From: Sediminibacterium sp.
GTDB taxonomy: Bacteria > Bacteroidota > Bacteroidia > Chitinophagales > Chitinophagaceae
Assembly (NCBI GenBank): GCA_028288645.1
Contig: JAQBNJ010000055.1
Span: 1 to 5,618 of the forward strand
Length of the DNA: 5,618 nucleotides
Direction: 5' to 3'
Part shown: positions 1-5,016 of the stretch, in pieces
Numbering within the stretch: position 1 is the first letter of the stretch
How the letters are laid out: every line of letters begins with the position of its first letter
Translations under genes and position numbers: made by a program
Notes under the pieces: model-generated
Databases searched by the model: none
What the model was told of the DNA's origin: nothing
The model's input: the letters and a program-made list of their open reading frames with translations, nothing else

Positions 1-451
1 ACTGTTGTATATCCTCTGTAAGATCATAGGCAACACCATCCACCAATGCCTGTGCAATTCGTACCGATGCGCGCGCTGCATATACGCCGGCATCTTCTTC
101 CATGTAATTGAACACAACATAATATTCACCAGGCTTTCCGGTTCCGCGGGTGCGGCCGAAACCAACGTTCATTCCGGCAAGAGTTTGTATTTCCAGGGCA
201 ACGTGTTCGATCACATGTCCCATCCAGGTACCTTCTTTTACCCTTTCAAAAAAACCACCGGGTGTGCCAACGCTGCAACGATGCGAGTACATGGAGGGAA
301 ACAATTCTTTTAGCCTTTCAAAAAAACCATCGATCTCATTGGTGGGTCGTTGTTCCAGGTCCTCCAGGTTCAGTTTCATCTGGATCAGCTGCGAGCGGCG
401 TACACTCCAGTAATTGGGGCCGCGTAATATTTTTATTTCTTCGATTTTCAT
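1..451 (-). CDS. cphA: Cyanophycin synthetase, N-terminal 150 residues (runs off the left edge)
   Basis: Cyanophycin synthetase polymerises aspartate and arginine, using ATP, into the storage polymer multi-L-arginyl-poly-L-aspartate in the cytoplasm. The reverse strand reads from an ATG at 451 without a stop to the edge. It opens with MKIEEIKILRGPNYWS, the conserved family start. It continues with NLEDLEQRPTNEI (about residues 28-40), the GTPGGFFERVKEGTWMGHV block (62-80), and VGFGRTRGTGKPGEYYVVF (96-114). This is the N-terminal domain only; the ATP-grasp and Mur-ligase-like catalytic domains lie outside. The sequence His79-x-x-Glu82-His83 matches the zinc-peptidase-like site that published CphA work describes in this domain as making polymer primers. 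No Shine-Dalgarno is visible, as usual in Bacteroidota. The gene is divergent from cyanophycinase, which supports the assignment. No open reading frame with internal start and stop marks it because it is cut by the edge. Confidence 0.95.
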   Translation of the reverse strand, partial: MKIEEIKILRGPNYWSVRRSQLIQMKLNLEDLEQRPTNEIDGFFERLKELFPSMYSHRCSVGTPGGFFERVKEGTWMGHVIEHVALEIQTLAGMNVGFGRTRGTGKPGEYYVVFNYMEEDAGVYAARASVRIAQALVDGVAYDLTEDIQQ

Positions 452-471
452 AGAGTGGGGAATTAAATAAG

Positions 472-509
472 GCTACTGAACAATTATTAACAAAAAACAC
501 ACCAGTAGC
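472..509. promoter_or_regulatory. Small inverted repeat in the cphA leader/upstream region
   Basis: gctactg (472-478) and cagtagc (503-509) are perfect 7-bp inverted repeats separated by 24 AT-rich bases, 21 to 58 bases upstream of the cphA start. They could be an operator half-site pair or a leader hairpin. I could not place a convincing TTTG/TAnnTTTG promoter for cphA here. A 7-bp match could be chance. Confidence 0.25.
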
Positions 510-570
510 GTGACGATGAATATATTGAATTTTCAGGGAAGGGCTACGAATTCAAAACACTTATTTTGGG

Positions 571-715
571 GTTTCACGCAATGGCGCCAAGGAGCAAAGG
601 AGCAAAGTTTAGATATCGTGAGTATGATCTTACAATCACCGGCAAGATTCTGTTCTTTTTGATTTACGAATAACAGATCTTTGCGCCTTTGCTCCTTGGC
701 GCCTTTGCGTGAAAC
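571..715. repeat. Long inverted repeat (37-bp arms) between cphA and cphB
   Basis: The left arm (571-607) and right arm (679-715) are reverse complements at 35 of 37 positions. They begin gtttcacgcaa and carry ggcgccaaggagcaaagg. The 71-base centre is unremarkable and AT-rich. The right arm is followed by a second copy of tttgcgtgaaac (704-715, again at 721-732). It occupies most of the 319-base gap between the two divergent genes. It resembles the cgcaaag-rich palindrome at 2615-2702, suggesting a dispersed intergenic repeat family. No protein is encoded. Confidence 0.85.
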
Positions 716-720
716 TACGC

Positions 721-750
721 TTTGCGTGAAACCACAATACCTTATTTTTG
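721..750 (+). promoter_or_regulatory. Predicted Bacteroidota-type promoter of cyanophycinase
   Basis: TTTG at 721-724 and TATTTTTG at 743-750 match the Bacteroidota consensus (TTG/TTTG, then TAnnTTTG) with an 18-base spacer. Transcription would start near 756-757, leaving a leader of about 14 bases before the ATG at 771. This placement argues against the in-frame TTG at 681 as the start codon. The upstream TTTG box lies in the second tttgcgtgaaac copy next to the inverted repeat. Confidence 0.55.
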
Positions 751-770
751 TCCCGAACGAATTTAGAAGC

Positions 771-1661
771 ATGAGTATTCCCAAAGGAAAACTGATAGCC
801 ATTGGTGGCGCAGAAGATAAGGGCACTGATTTTGAAAAAGGCGCAGTGTACCGCGATAACCTTAATTTTTTCGAGTTAGGCATTCTCCGCCGCATAGTGG
901 AAGAGGCAGGTGGCCCCGCCGCACGTATTGAAGTGATCACAACCGCGTCTACCATTCCCTACGAAGTGGGAGAGAACTACCTGAATGCATTTGGTAAGAT
1001 CGGCTGCACAGATATTGGCGTGATCCATATCCGCAACCGCGAAGATGCATTGAATGAAGACTACCTGCAGCGCATCAGCCGTTGCGCCGGTGTGATGTTC
1101 AGTGGTGGTAACCAATTGCGTTTGACTGCGATCTTTGGCGGCACACGCTTCTTAGACATTATTAAGAAAAGATATCTCCAGGAAAATTTTGTTATTGCAG
1201 GAACTTCAGCAGGAGCGATGGCCATGAGCAGCACGATGATCTATGAAGGCAATGCCACACGCGCCCACTTAAAAGGAGAAGTAAAGATCACAACAGGCCT
1301 TGGTTTTATGGACCAGGTGATATTCGATTCGCATTTTGAAAAGCGGGGCCGTTTTGCAAGACTGGCACAGGCAGTTTCTGCCAATCCATCCTGTATCGGT
1401 ATTGGATTGGGAGAAGATACGGGCATGCTCATCACACAAGGCAATCGCATGGAAGCTATCGGCAGCGGGCTCGTGATCATTGTTGATGGCCATGATATCC
1501 GCTACAGTAATATGGCCGATATACCCGAAGGAAATCCATTGAGTATCGAAAACATAAAAGTGCATTTCTGTGCCAAAGGAAATGGGTATCTTGTTCGGGA
1601 AAGAGAATTTGTGGAACTGATGGGGGAGTCGACGACACCGGTAATGACGGATGTGTATTAG
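771..1661 (+). CDS. cphB: Cyanophycinase (peptidase family S51)
   Basis: Cyanophycinase is a serine exopeptidase that cuts cyanophycin into beta-Asp-Arg dipeptides. The 296-residue product starts MSIPKGKLIAIGGAEDKG and has no signal peptide, so it acts inside the cell on stored granules. Family landmarks are GGNQLRL (112-118), the nucleophile elbow GTSAGA with Ser146 (144-149), and DSHFEKRGRFARL (186-198) with the presumed catalytic His188. Length fits the family (about 270-300 residues). The open frame extends upstream to a TTG at 681. Those 30 extra codons, however, run through an inverted repeat and the predicted promoter, so ATG 771 is chosen. It is divergent from cphA, giving a synthesis-plus-degradation locus. 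The isoaspartyl dipeptidase needed to finish degradation is not in the window. The last 12 codons recur as a diverged copy 151 bases downstream. Confidence 0.95.
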   Translation: MSIPKGKLIAIGGAEDKGTDFEKGAVYRDNLNFFELGILRRIVEEAGGPAARIEVITTASTIPYEVGENYLNAFGKIGCTDIGVIHIRNREDALNEDYLQRISRCAGVMFSGGNQLRLTAIFGGTRFLDIIKKRYLQENFVIAGTSAGAMAMSSTMIYEGNATRAHLKGEVKITTGLGFMDQVIFDSHFEKRGRFARLAQAVSANPSCIGIGLGEDTGMLITQGNRMEAIGSGLVIIVDGHDIRYSNMADIPEGNPLSIENIKVHFCAKGNGYLVREREFVELMGESTTPVMTDVY

Positions 1662-1691
1662 GAGCAGCTGTGAACTATGAGCCTCGAGCTG

Positions 1692-1774
1692 CGAGCCCGG
1701 CACGCCGGATTTGTGTCCTCACAAATCCTGATTCGGGCAGGTGAATGCAAATGTGAGGACACATTTGCGGCTCG
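1692..1774. repeat. Double-hairpin element after cyanophycinase
   Basis: Two 22-base hairpins sit side by side: 1707-1728 (stem ggatttgtg, loop tcct) and 1747-1768 (stem gcaaatgtg, loop agga). Both stems are perfect 9-bp pairings. The stems differ at three positions, and each change is compensated on the other side. The hairpin cores are also reverse complements of each other over 12 bases (1712-1723 with 1752-1763), so the region can form either two hairpins or one long stem. Outer cgagcc (1692-1697) and ggctcg (1769-1774) extend the symmetry, and gcccg/cgggc (1695-1699, 1734-1738) can extend the first hairpin. It looks like a REP/BIME-type or non-autonomous mobile palindrome. It may also end cphB transcription, although there is no T tract. 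Confidence 0.75.
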
Positions 1775-1812
1775 GAGAATCGACGACGCCTGTGACGACT
1801 GATGTATATTAA
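1774..1812 (+). pseudogene. Duplicated 3' end of cyanophycinase (12 codons plus stop)
   Basis: This stretch reads GESTTPVTTDVY-stop, against GESTTPVMTDVY-stop at the true end of cyanophycinase (1623-1661). The nucleotide match is 30 of 39. Eight of the nine differences are at third codon positions and silent; the ninth is Met to Thr. The copy is out of frame with the real gene (offset 151) and has no start, so it is a non-functional remnant. The mainly silent divergence implies that both versions were once under protein-coding selection. The similarity seems to continue into the ctatgagcc-type repeat after each stop codon. Confidence 0.85.
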
Positions 1813-1814
1813 GC

Positions 1815-1861
1815 AAGCTATGAGCCGCGAGCCATGAGCTTTGAGCGGTTAGCTCATAGCT
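1815..1861. repeat. gagc-rich inverted repeat upstream of the SGNH hydrolase
   Basis: agctatgagc (1816-1825) pairs perfectly with gctcatagct (1852-1861) across 26 bases made of further gagc units (gccgcgagccatgagctttgagc). A related but degenerate run, ctatgagcctcgagctgcgagc in short pieces, follows the real cyanophycinase stop at about 1676-1697. The gap 1662-1898 therefore consists of this repeat class, the double hairpin and the duplicated gene tail. No promoter was recognised with confidence. Confidence 0.6.
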
Positions 1862-1898
1862 CGCAGCTTCCTCACACTATAATTCAAAACACTTCACT

Positions 1899-2582
1899 AT
1901 GACCAACAAATTGATCCTTCTTGCAGTATTCGTAGCATGCATGCTTATCATGGCTTTCCGTTCTGCGGATAAAAAAAAGAAAGTTGTTTTTTTCGGTGAT
2001 TCGATTACTGCTGCGGGGATCCGCCCGGGTGGTTATATCCAGCTGATGGATTCACTGATCGCAACTGAAGGGCAAACTGCTAATTATGAATTGGTAGGCG
2101 CCGGTGTAAGCGGTGATAAAATATACGATCTCTATTTACGAATTGAGAAAGATGTGCTCGAACAAAAACCCGATATCGTTTTGATCTATGTTGGCGTGAA
2201 CGATGTATGGCATAAAGCTTCCAGCGGCACAGGAACCGATTATCCCAAGTTTGGAAAATTCTATGAAGCCGTGGTAAATAAATTACAGGCAGCAGGATGC
2301 AAGGTAATTGTTTGCACACCGGCAGTGATCGGTGAGAAAACAGACAATTCCAATCAACAGGATGGCGACCTGAATTTTTACAGCAACTGGCTGAGGAGTT
2401 TTACAACAAAAAATAATATTCCTTTGGTTGATCTGCGTGCTGCATTCATCAGTTACAACCTCAAGAACAATCTGCAGAATAAAGAATCAGGGATACTTAC
2501 TACTGATCGTGTTCATTTGACGCCTACAGGGAATTTGTTTGTGGCGGAGCAGATGTGGAATGTGATAAAGACAGTGAAATGA
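1899..2582 (+). CDS. Exported SGNH/GDSL-family esterase
   Basis: A 227-residue SGNH-fold hydrolase, expected to remove acyl or acetyl groups from an unknown ester substrate. An N-terminal hydrophobic stretch (about residues 5-20) followed by charged DKKKK indicates a signal peptide or membrane anchor. The four conserved blocks are present: FFGDSIT with nucleophile Ser35, GAGVSGDK (about Gly72) for block II, GVNDVW with Asn101 for block III, and TDRVHLTPTG with Asp203 and His206 completing the triad. Cys14 in FVAC is a weak lipobox candidate because of Phe at -3. Start ATG 1899 has no Shine-Dalgarno and sits just after aattcaaaacactt (1881-1894). It lies downstream of the cyanophycin genes but is separated from them by repeats, so a shared pathway is not implied. 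A second SGNH-type esterase follows on the same strand. Confidence 0.88.
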   Translation: MTNKLILLAVFVACMLIMAFRSADKKKKVVFFGDSITAAGIRPGGYIQLMDSLIATEGQTANYELVGAGVSGDKIYDLYLRIEKDVLEQKPDIVLIYVGVNDVWHKASSGTGTDYPKFGKFYEAVVNKLQAAGCKVIVCTPAVIGEKTDNSNQQDGDLNFYSNWLRSFTTKNNIPLVDLRAAFISYNLKNNLQNKESGILTTDRVHLTPTGNLFVAEQMWNVIKTVK

Positions 2583-2614
2583 TTAATAGGCGGGTATAAA
2601 AAACTTTGGGAAGA

Positions 2615-2702
2615 AAAGCTGGAACGCAAGGGACGCAAAGGACCGCAAAGATCGCAATGAGCGTCCCCTTGCGGTTCCTGGCGTTCTTTGCGTTCCAGCT
2701 TT
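2615..2702. repeat. cgcaaag-rich palindrome between the two esterase genes
   Basis: Left arm 2615-2650 and right arm 2667-2702 are reverse complements at about 30 of 36 positions, with a perfect 15-base outer part beginning aaagctggaacgcaa and a 16-base spacer. The arms carry several cgcaag/cgcaaag units, akin to the palindrome at 571-715. As RNA it would fold into a long hairpin immediately after the SGNH gene and could limit read-through into the next gene. Confidence 0.8.
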
Positions 2703-2705
2703 AGT

Positions 2706-2738
2706 CTATTGCTATCGTAATCTTTGCTATTGCTATCG
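2706..2738. repeat. Two direct copies of ctattgctatcg upstream of the acetylesterase
   Basis: The 12-mer ctattgctatcg occurs at 2706-2717 and 2727-2738, a 21-base period (about two helical turns), 25 bases before the ATG of the following gene. It could be a paired regulator site or a simple slippage product. An approximate -7 box between them (taatctttg, 2718-2726) has one base too many. Confidence 0.4.
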
Positions 2739-2762
2739 CAATTGTTGATCAAAAATTATATC

Positions 2763-3533
2763 ATGAAAAATATTCTTCTTATCATTTTACTTATCACAAC
2801 ACAGAATGTTTTTTCTCAACTACCCGCTAATGGTAAAAAAAATCATATCTACTTATTAGTCGGCCAATCAAACATGGCCGGCAGAGGTATGCCAGAAGAA
2901 ATAGATACCCTCACCGATCCCAATATCTGGATGTTCAACAAAGAAGATAAATGGGTTCCTGCACGTGAGCCTTTGCATTTTGATAAACCTGCGGTTATCG
3001 GTGTTGGCCCGGGTTATGCTTTCGCGAAGGAAATATTGAAAGCTGATAAAAATGCAATTATTTGCCTGGTTCCCGCAGCCGTTGGCGGCACACGCATCGA
3101 TCTCTGGAAACCCGGCGCATATGATGAGGCAACCAAAACACATCCCTGGGATGATGCCATCCGCCGTGCAAAAGCAGCATTACTATCTGGAGAACTAAAA
3201 GGCATCATCTGGCACCAGGGAGAAAGCGATGCGAATGAAACACGCAGTCCAACATACGAAAGTAAATTGCGTGACCTGATCGAACGTTTCCGCGCAGAAT
3301 TTAATGCACCTACTGTTCCCTTCATTCTCGGTGAGATCGGAGATTTTAAACCGGGAGAAAATAAAGAGATCCCCGTGATCAATGCGATCATTAAGAAGGT
3401 TGCAGCTACTACAAAGAACTCAGGATTGGCAGAAGCAAAAGGGCTCGTACACAAAGGAGATTTTACACATTTTGATGCGGCTTCAGCAAGAGAGTTGGGT
3501 AAGAGATATGCGGCAGCATTTTTTAGCAATTAA
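2763..3533 (+). CDS. Exported SASA/CE6-type carbohydrate acetylesterase
   Basis: A 256-residue SGNH-superfamily esterase of the sialate O-acetylesterase (SASA, CE6-like) family, which removes acetyl groups from sugars such as decorated xylan or sialic acids. A signal peptide (MKNILLIILLITTQNVFS) probably ends before Gln19, a common Bacteroidota cleavage pattern. The mature part starts at IYLLVGQSNMAGRG, with nucleophile Ser36 in GQSNM. The PAAVGGTRIDLW block is at 104-115 and WHQGESDA at 150-157. The DFTHFD block at 233-238 gives Asp233 and His236 of the triad. The frame is open back to a TTG at 2724, but the signal peptide fits ATG 2763. It follows the SGNH gene on the same strand after a 180-base gap with a palindrome, so co-transcription is uncertain. 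No carbohydrate-binding module or SusC/D partner is visible, so the substrate remains open. Confidence 0.9.
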   Translation: MKNILLIILLITTQNVFSQLPANGKKNHIYLLVGQSNMAGRGMPEEIDTLTDPNIWMFNKEDKWVPAREPLHFDKPAVIGVGPGYAFAKEILKADKNAIICLVPAAVGGTRIDLWKPGAYDEATKTHPWDDAIRRAKAALLSGELKGIIWHQGESDANETRSPTYESKLRDLIERFRAEFNAPTVPFILGEIGDFKPGENKEIPVINAIIKKVAATTKNSGLAEAKGLVHKGDFTHFDAASARELGKRYAAAFFSN

Positions 3534-3575
3534 AAAATAGTATTCTACAAAAACATAGCGTTCTCAAGCCTTGCC

Positions 3576-3768
3576 TTTGTTCCGTAGGAACATCCCGTGG
3601 GTAGAACGACGCATTATAATATACGAGCGTTCCGTAGGAACGCATGGTGATTCTTTAAAGATTGCATGGATCTTTCGGATGTGTCACGCAAATACACCAA
3701 TCGTTCCTACGGAACGGCCGTCCTCGTAAACGTTTGTTTCTACCCACGGGATGTTCCTACGGAACAAA
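3576..3768. repeat. Symmetric palindromic element with four gttccgtaggaac units
   Basis: The outer arms 3576-3606 and 3738-3768 are perfect 31-bp inverted repeats. Each holds the palindrome gttccgtaggaac and the small palindrome cccgtggg. Two further units lie inside: 3627-3643 (gcgttccgtaggaacgc) and 3702-3716 (cgttcctacggaacg, opposite orientation). The unit order is thus forward, forward, reverse, reverse, and the whole 193-base block can fold on itself. It fills most of the 331-base gap between the acetylesterase and the small membrane protein. No transposase or CRISPR-like spacers are seen. It fits a dispersed REP/BIME-type repeat or a non-autonomous mobile element. Confidence 0.9.
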
Positions 3769-3864
3769 ATCACAAAAGTCACAAAGCCACAGTTAATGTG
3801 CAATAACTTTCCCATTCCCGCTGGCATGGCTATTGCATTTTATATGGTAACTAAATTTATCCAT

Positions 3865-4065
3865 ATGAAAAACATATTAATTGCCGCAGGCATCGTAGGT
3901 ACTGCCGCAGCAGGAGCTTTTCTCTATATGAGAAACCGTAACAAGACAGCCAAAGCCATGCACAACTTAGCAGATGCAGCAGGCGATGTTCATGAAGGCG
4001 TAAGAAAGTATTTCAGAAGGGCACACAAAGAAGCAAGACGCGATATGGAAGATGCTATCGCATGA
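3865..4065 (+). CDS. Small membrane-anchored protein, YtxH-like, unknown function
   Basis: A 66-residue protein. Residues 4-21 form one glycine- and alanine-rich hydrophobic helix (IAAGIVGTAAAGAFLY) followed by basic MRNRNK. A charged segment, DVHEGVRKYFRRAHKEARRD, is likely an amphipathic helix on the cytoplasmic side. Short proteins of this layout, often labelled YtxH-like, are common in Bacteroidota, and some are stress-induced in other phyla; no function is assigned here. The frame is open back to an ATG at 3751, but that ATG lies inside the palindromic repeat and would put 38 unrelated residues before the membrane helix, so ATG 3865 is preferred. A terminator-like hairpin follows 41 bases after the stop, suggesting a single-gene transcript. 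Confidence 0.7.
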   Translation: MKNILIAAGIVGTAAAGAFLYMRNRNKTAKAMHNLADAAGDVHEGVRKYFRRAHKEARRDMEDAIA

Positions 4066-4106
4066 GAGTTCTGATAATTTTTGTTTGAGTTTTGAGTTTA
4101 CAATTA

Positions 4107-4144
4107 TGCGATACCTGGTTGAGCTACAGGTATCGCATTCTTAT
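4107..4144 (+). terminator. Intrinsic-terminator-like hairpin after the small membrane protein
   Basis: tgcgatacctg (4107-4117) and caggtatcgca (4127-4137) form a perfect 11-bp stem with a 9-base loop. The T-rich but interrupted ttcttat follows. Its position just after the small gene and before a repeat element fits a terminator. The tail is weaker than a classical U-run. Confidence 0.65.
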
Positions 4145-4369
4145 ACCAATTAGAAATTAAAATTGTCTGTTGATACTGTTTTAAAACGCGCCATCTTAGT
4201 CTTTTCAATAAAAGAGAAACGAAGGAAAAAAGTTACTCCGAAATTCGGTAACGCTTATTTTCTTCGTTTCTATTCTATTCTATTGACATTTATTACATAT
4301 GGATATGAGCGATTTGATATTTCAAATAAGGGAATGGCCTATTTTAAATGTCTAATCGGTATTATACCA
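4141..4369. mobile_element. MITE-like element with imperfect terminal inverted repeats
   Basis: The left end (taccaattagaaattaaaat, 4144-4163) matches the reverse complement of the right end (4341-4362) at most positions with one gap. The octamer ttatacca flanks both ends as a direct repeat (4141-4148 and 4362-4369), overlapping the termini. A 57-base imperfect hairpin (4215-4271, outer stem agaaacgaag with cttcgtttct, centre ccgaa-a-ttcgg) sits in the middle. At about 225 bases with no transposase, it fits a miniature inverted-repeat element. It lies a few bases beyond the stop of the minus-strand hydrolase. A plus-strand reading frame through it (4163-4462) runs on into the hydrolase gene and looks spurious. 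This element, with the preceding terminator, fills the 309-base gap. Confidence 0.6.
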
Positions 4370-4374
4370 GGAAC

Positions 4375-5016
4375 TTACCCAAACAATAACTTTTGCAGCA
4401 GTAAGTCTATTTCCTTTGCCTGGTTGGCGATCATGATATGTCCACCCTGGTCTATCGTATGATCAGCCTTTACATAACGATAAGGTAATAACCAATCAGT
4501 ATTTCCATGAATATGCACAAGGTTCCCTGGTCTTTCTTTATTTTTCCAATGCACCACAGCGTTCATTGCCCATCTTACAAAGCCTTTGGGGCTATCATTA
4601 AACATGGTAATAAGCGTATCCTGCTGTTCTTTACTCCTGTGACCAACTAATCTGAAGAATACAGATGCGGCAGTTTTTGAAATATGCGCAGGTACTAACC
4701 TGTGTAAGGGAACAATTCTTCCCATTCTGAAAAAAGGAGGTAATTCATTTTCTCCTTTTGCGCTTGAAATCAAGATCAGTTTCTTAACGGGGATCTGTTT
4801 TGCGATCTCAACAGAGACCATGCCTCCAAATGAAAGGCCAACAATGATCGGGTCAGGCTCTTCAATTCTTTGCGCCATTCTCTTTGCATATCCTTCTATG
4901 CTTTCGGCTGGTAACGGAGGGATCCAGTTAAGGTATACAGGTTCTATACCCGTCAAACGCAAGCTGCGAAACGCTCGTTCGTCTGCTCCCAAACCGGATA
5001 TAAAATATACTTTCAT
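4375..5016 (-). CDS. Alpha/beta hydrolase, substrate unknown
   Basis: A 213-residue cytoplasmic alpha/beta-hydrolase fold protein without signal peptide. It begins MKVYFISGLGADERAF, with the oxyanion-region glycines near residues 8-10. It has the nucleophile elbow GLSFGG with Ser62, the acid loop HGNTDWLLP with Asp174, and GGHIM with the catalytic His193. It lacks a large cap domain, although residues 95-150 (FRMGRIVPLHRL onwards) may form a small helical lid. Start ATG 5016 is chosen because it overlaps the tyrS stop codon as TGATG. That suggests translational coupling and one transcript with tyrS. The TTG one codon upstream (5019) is less likely. The sequence does not tell esterase from thioesterase or another activity, and linkage to tyrosyl-tRNA synthetase gives no clear functional clue. 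Confidence 0.85.
   Translation of the reverse strand: MKVYFISGLGADERAFRSLRLTGIEPVYLNWIPPLPAESIEGYAKRMAQRIEEPDPIIVGLSFGGMVSVEIAKQIPVKKLILISSAKGENELPPFFRMGRIVPLHRLVPAHISKTAASVFFRLVGHRSKEQQDTLITMFNDSPKGFVRWAMNAVVHWKNKERPGNLVHIHGNTDWLLPYRYVKADHTIDQGGHIMIANQAKEIDLLLQKLLFG

Noticed and set aside
5..453. Three overlapping plus-strand frames at the left end
   Set aside because: They are antisense to the unmistakable N-terminal domain of cyanophycin synthetase.
681..770. TTG at 681 as an upstream start for cyanophycinase (30 extra residues)
   Set aside because: The extra codons run through an inverted repeat and a predicted promoter, and MSIPKGKLIAIGG is the natural family start.
533..955. Minus-strand 140-residue frame over the start of cyanophycinase
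   Set aside because: It is antisense to a confidently identified gene and partly made of repeat sequence.
1269..1703. Minus-strand 144-residue frame inside cyanophycinase
   Set aside because: Antisense to the catalytic part of cphB, with no recognisable domain.
1878..1883. tataat as a promoter -10 box for the SGNH gene
   Set aside because: Bacteroidota primary promoters use TAnnTTTG, and no matching upstream box was found.
1938..1940. Cys14 of the SGNH hydrolase as a lipoprotein cysteine
   Set aside because: FVAC has Phe at -3, and no Bacteroidota lipoprotein export signal follows, so it is not a confident lipobox.
2718..2726. taatctttg as the -7 box of the acetylesterase gene
   Set aside because: One base longer than TAnnTTTG and no clear upstream TTTG at the right distance.
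3576..3768. CRISPR array from repeated gttccgtaggaac
   Set aside because: Units are only 13 bases, occur in both orientations, have irregular spacing (about 35-65 bases) and no cas genes are present.
3833..3859. TTG with taaattta as a promoter for the small membrane protein
   Set aside because: Spacer is short, the last base of the -7 box mismatches, and it would give a leaderless message starting at the ATG.
3751..3864. ATG 3751 as the start of the small membrane protein
   Set aside because: That ATG is inside the palindromic repeat; ATG 3865 gives a normal N-terminal membrane helix.
4163..4462. A 99-residue plus-strand reading frame
   Set aside because: It runs through the MITE-like element and then antisense into the alpha/beta hydrolase; no family features are visible.
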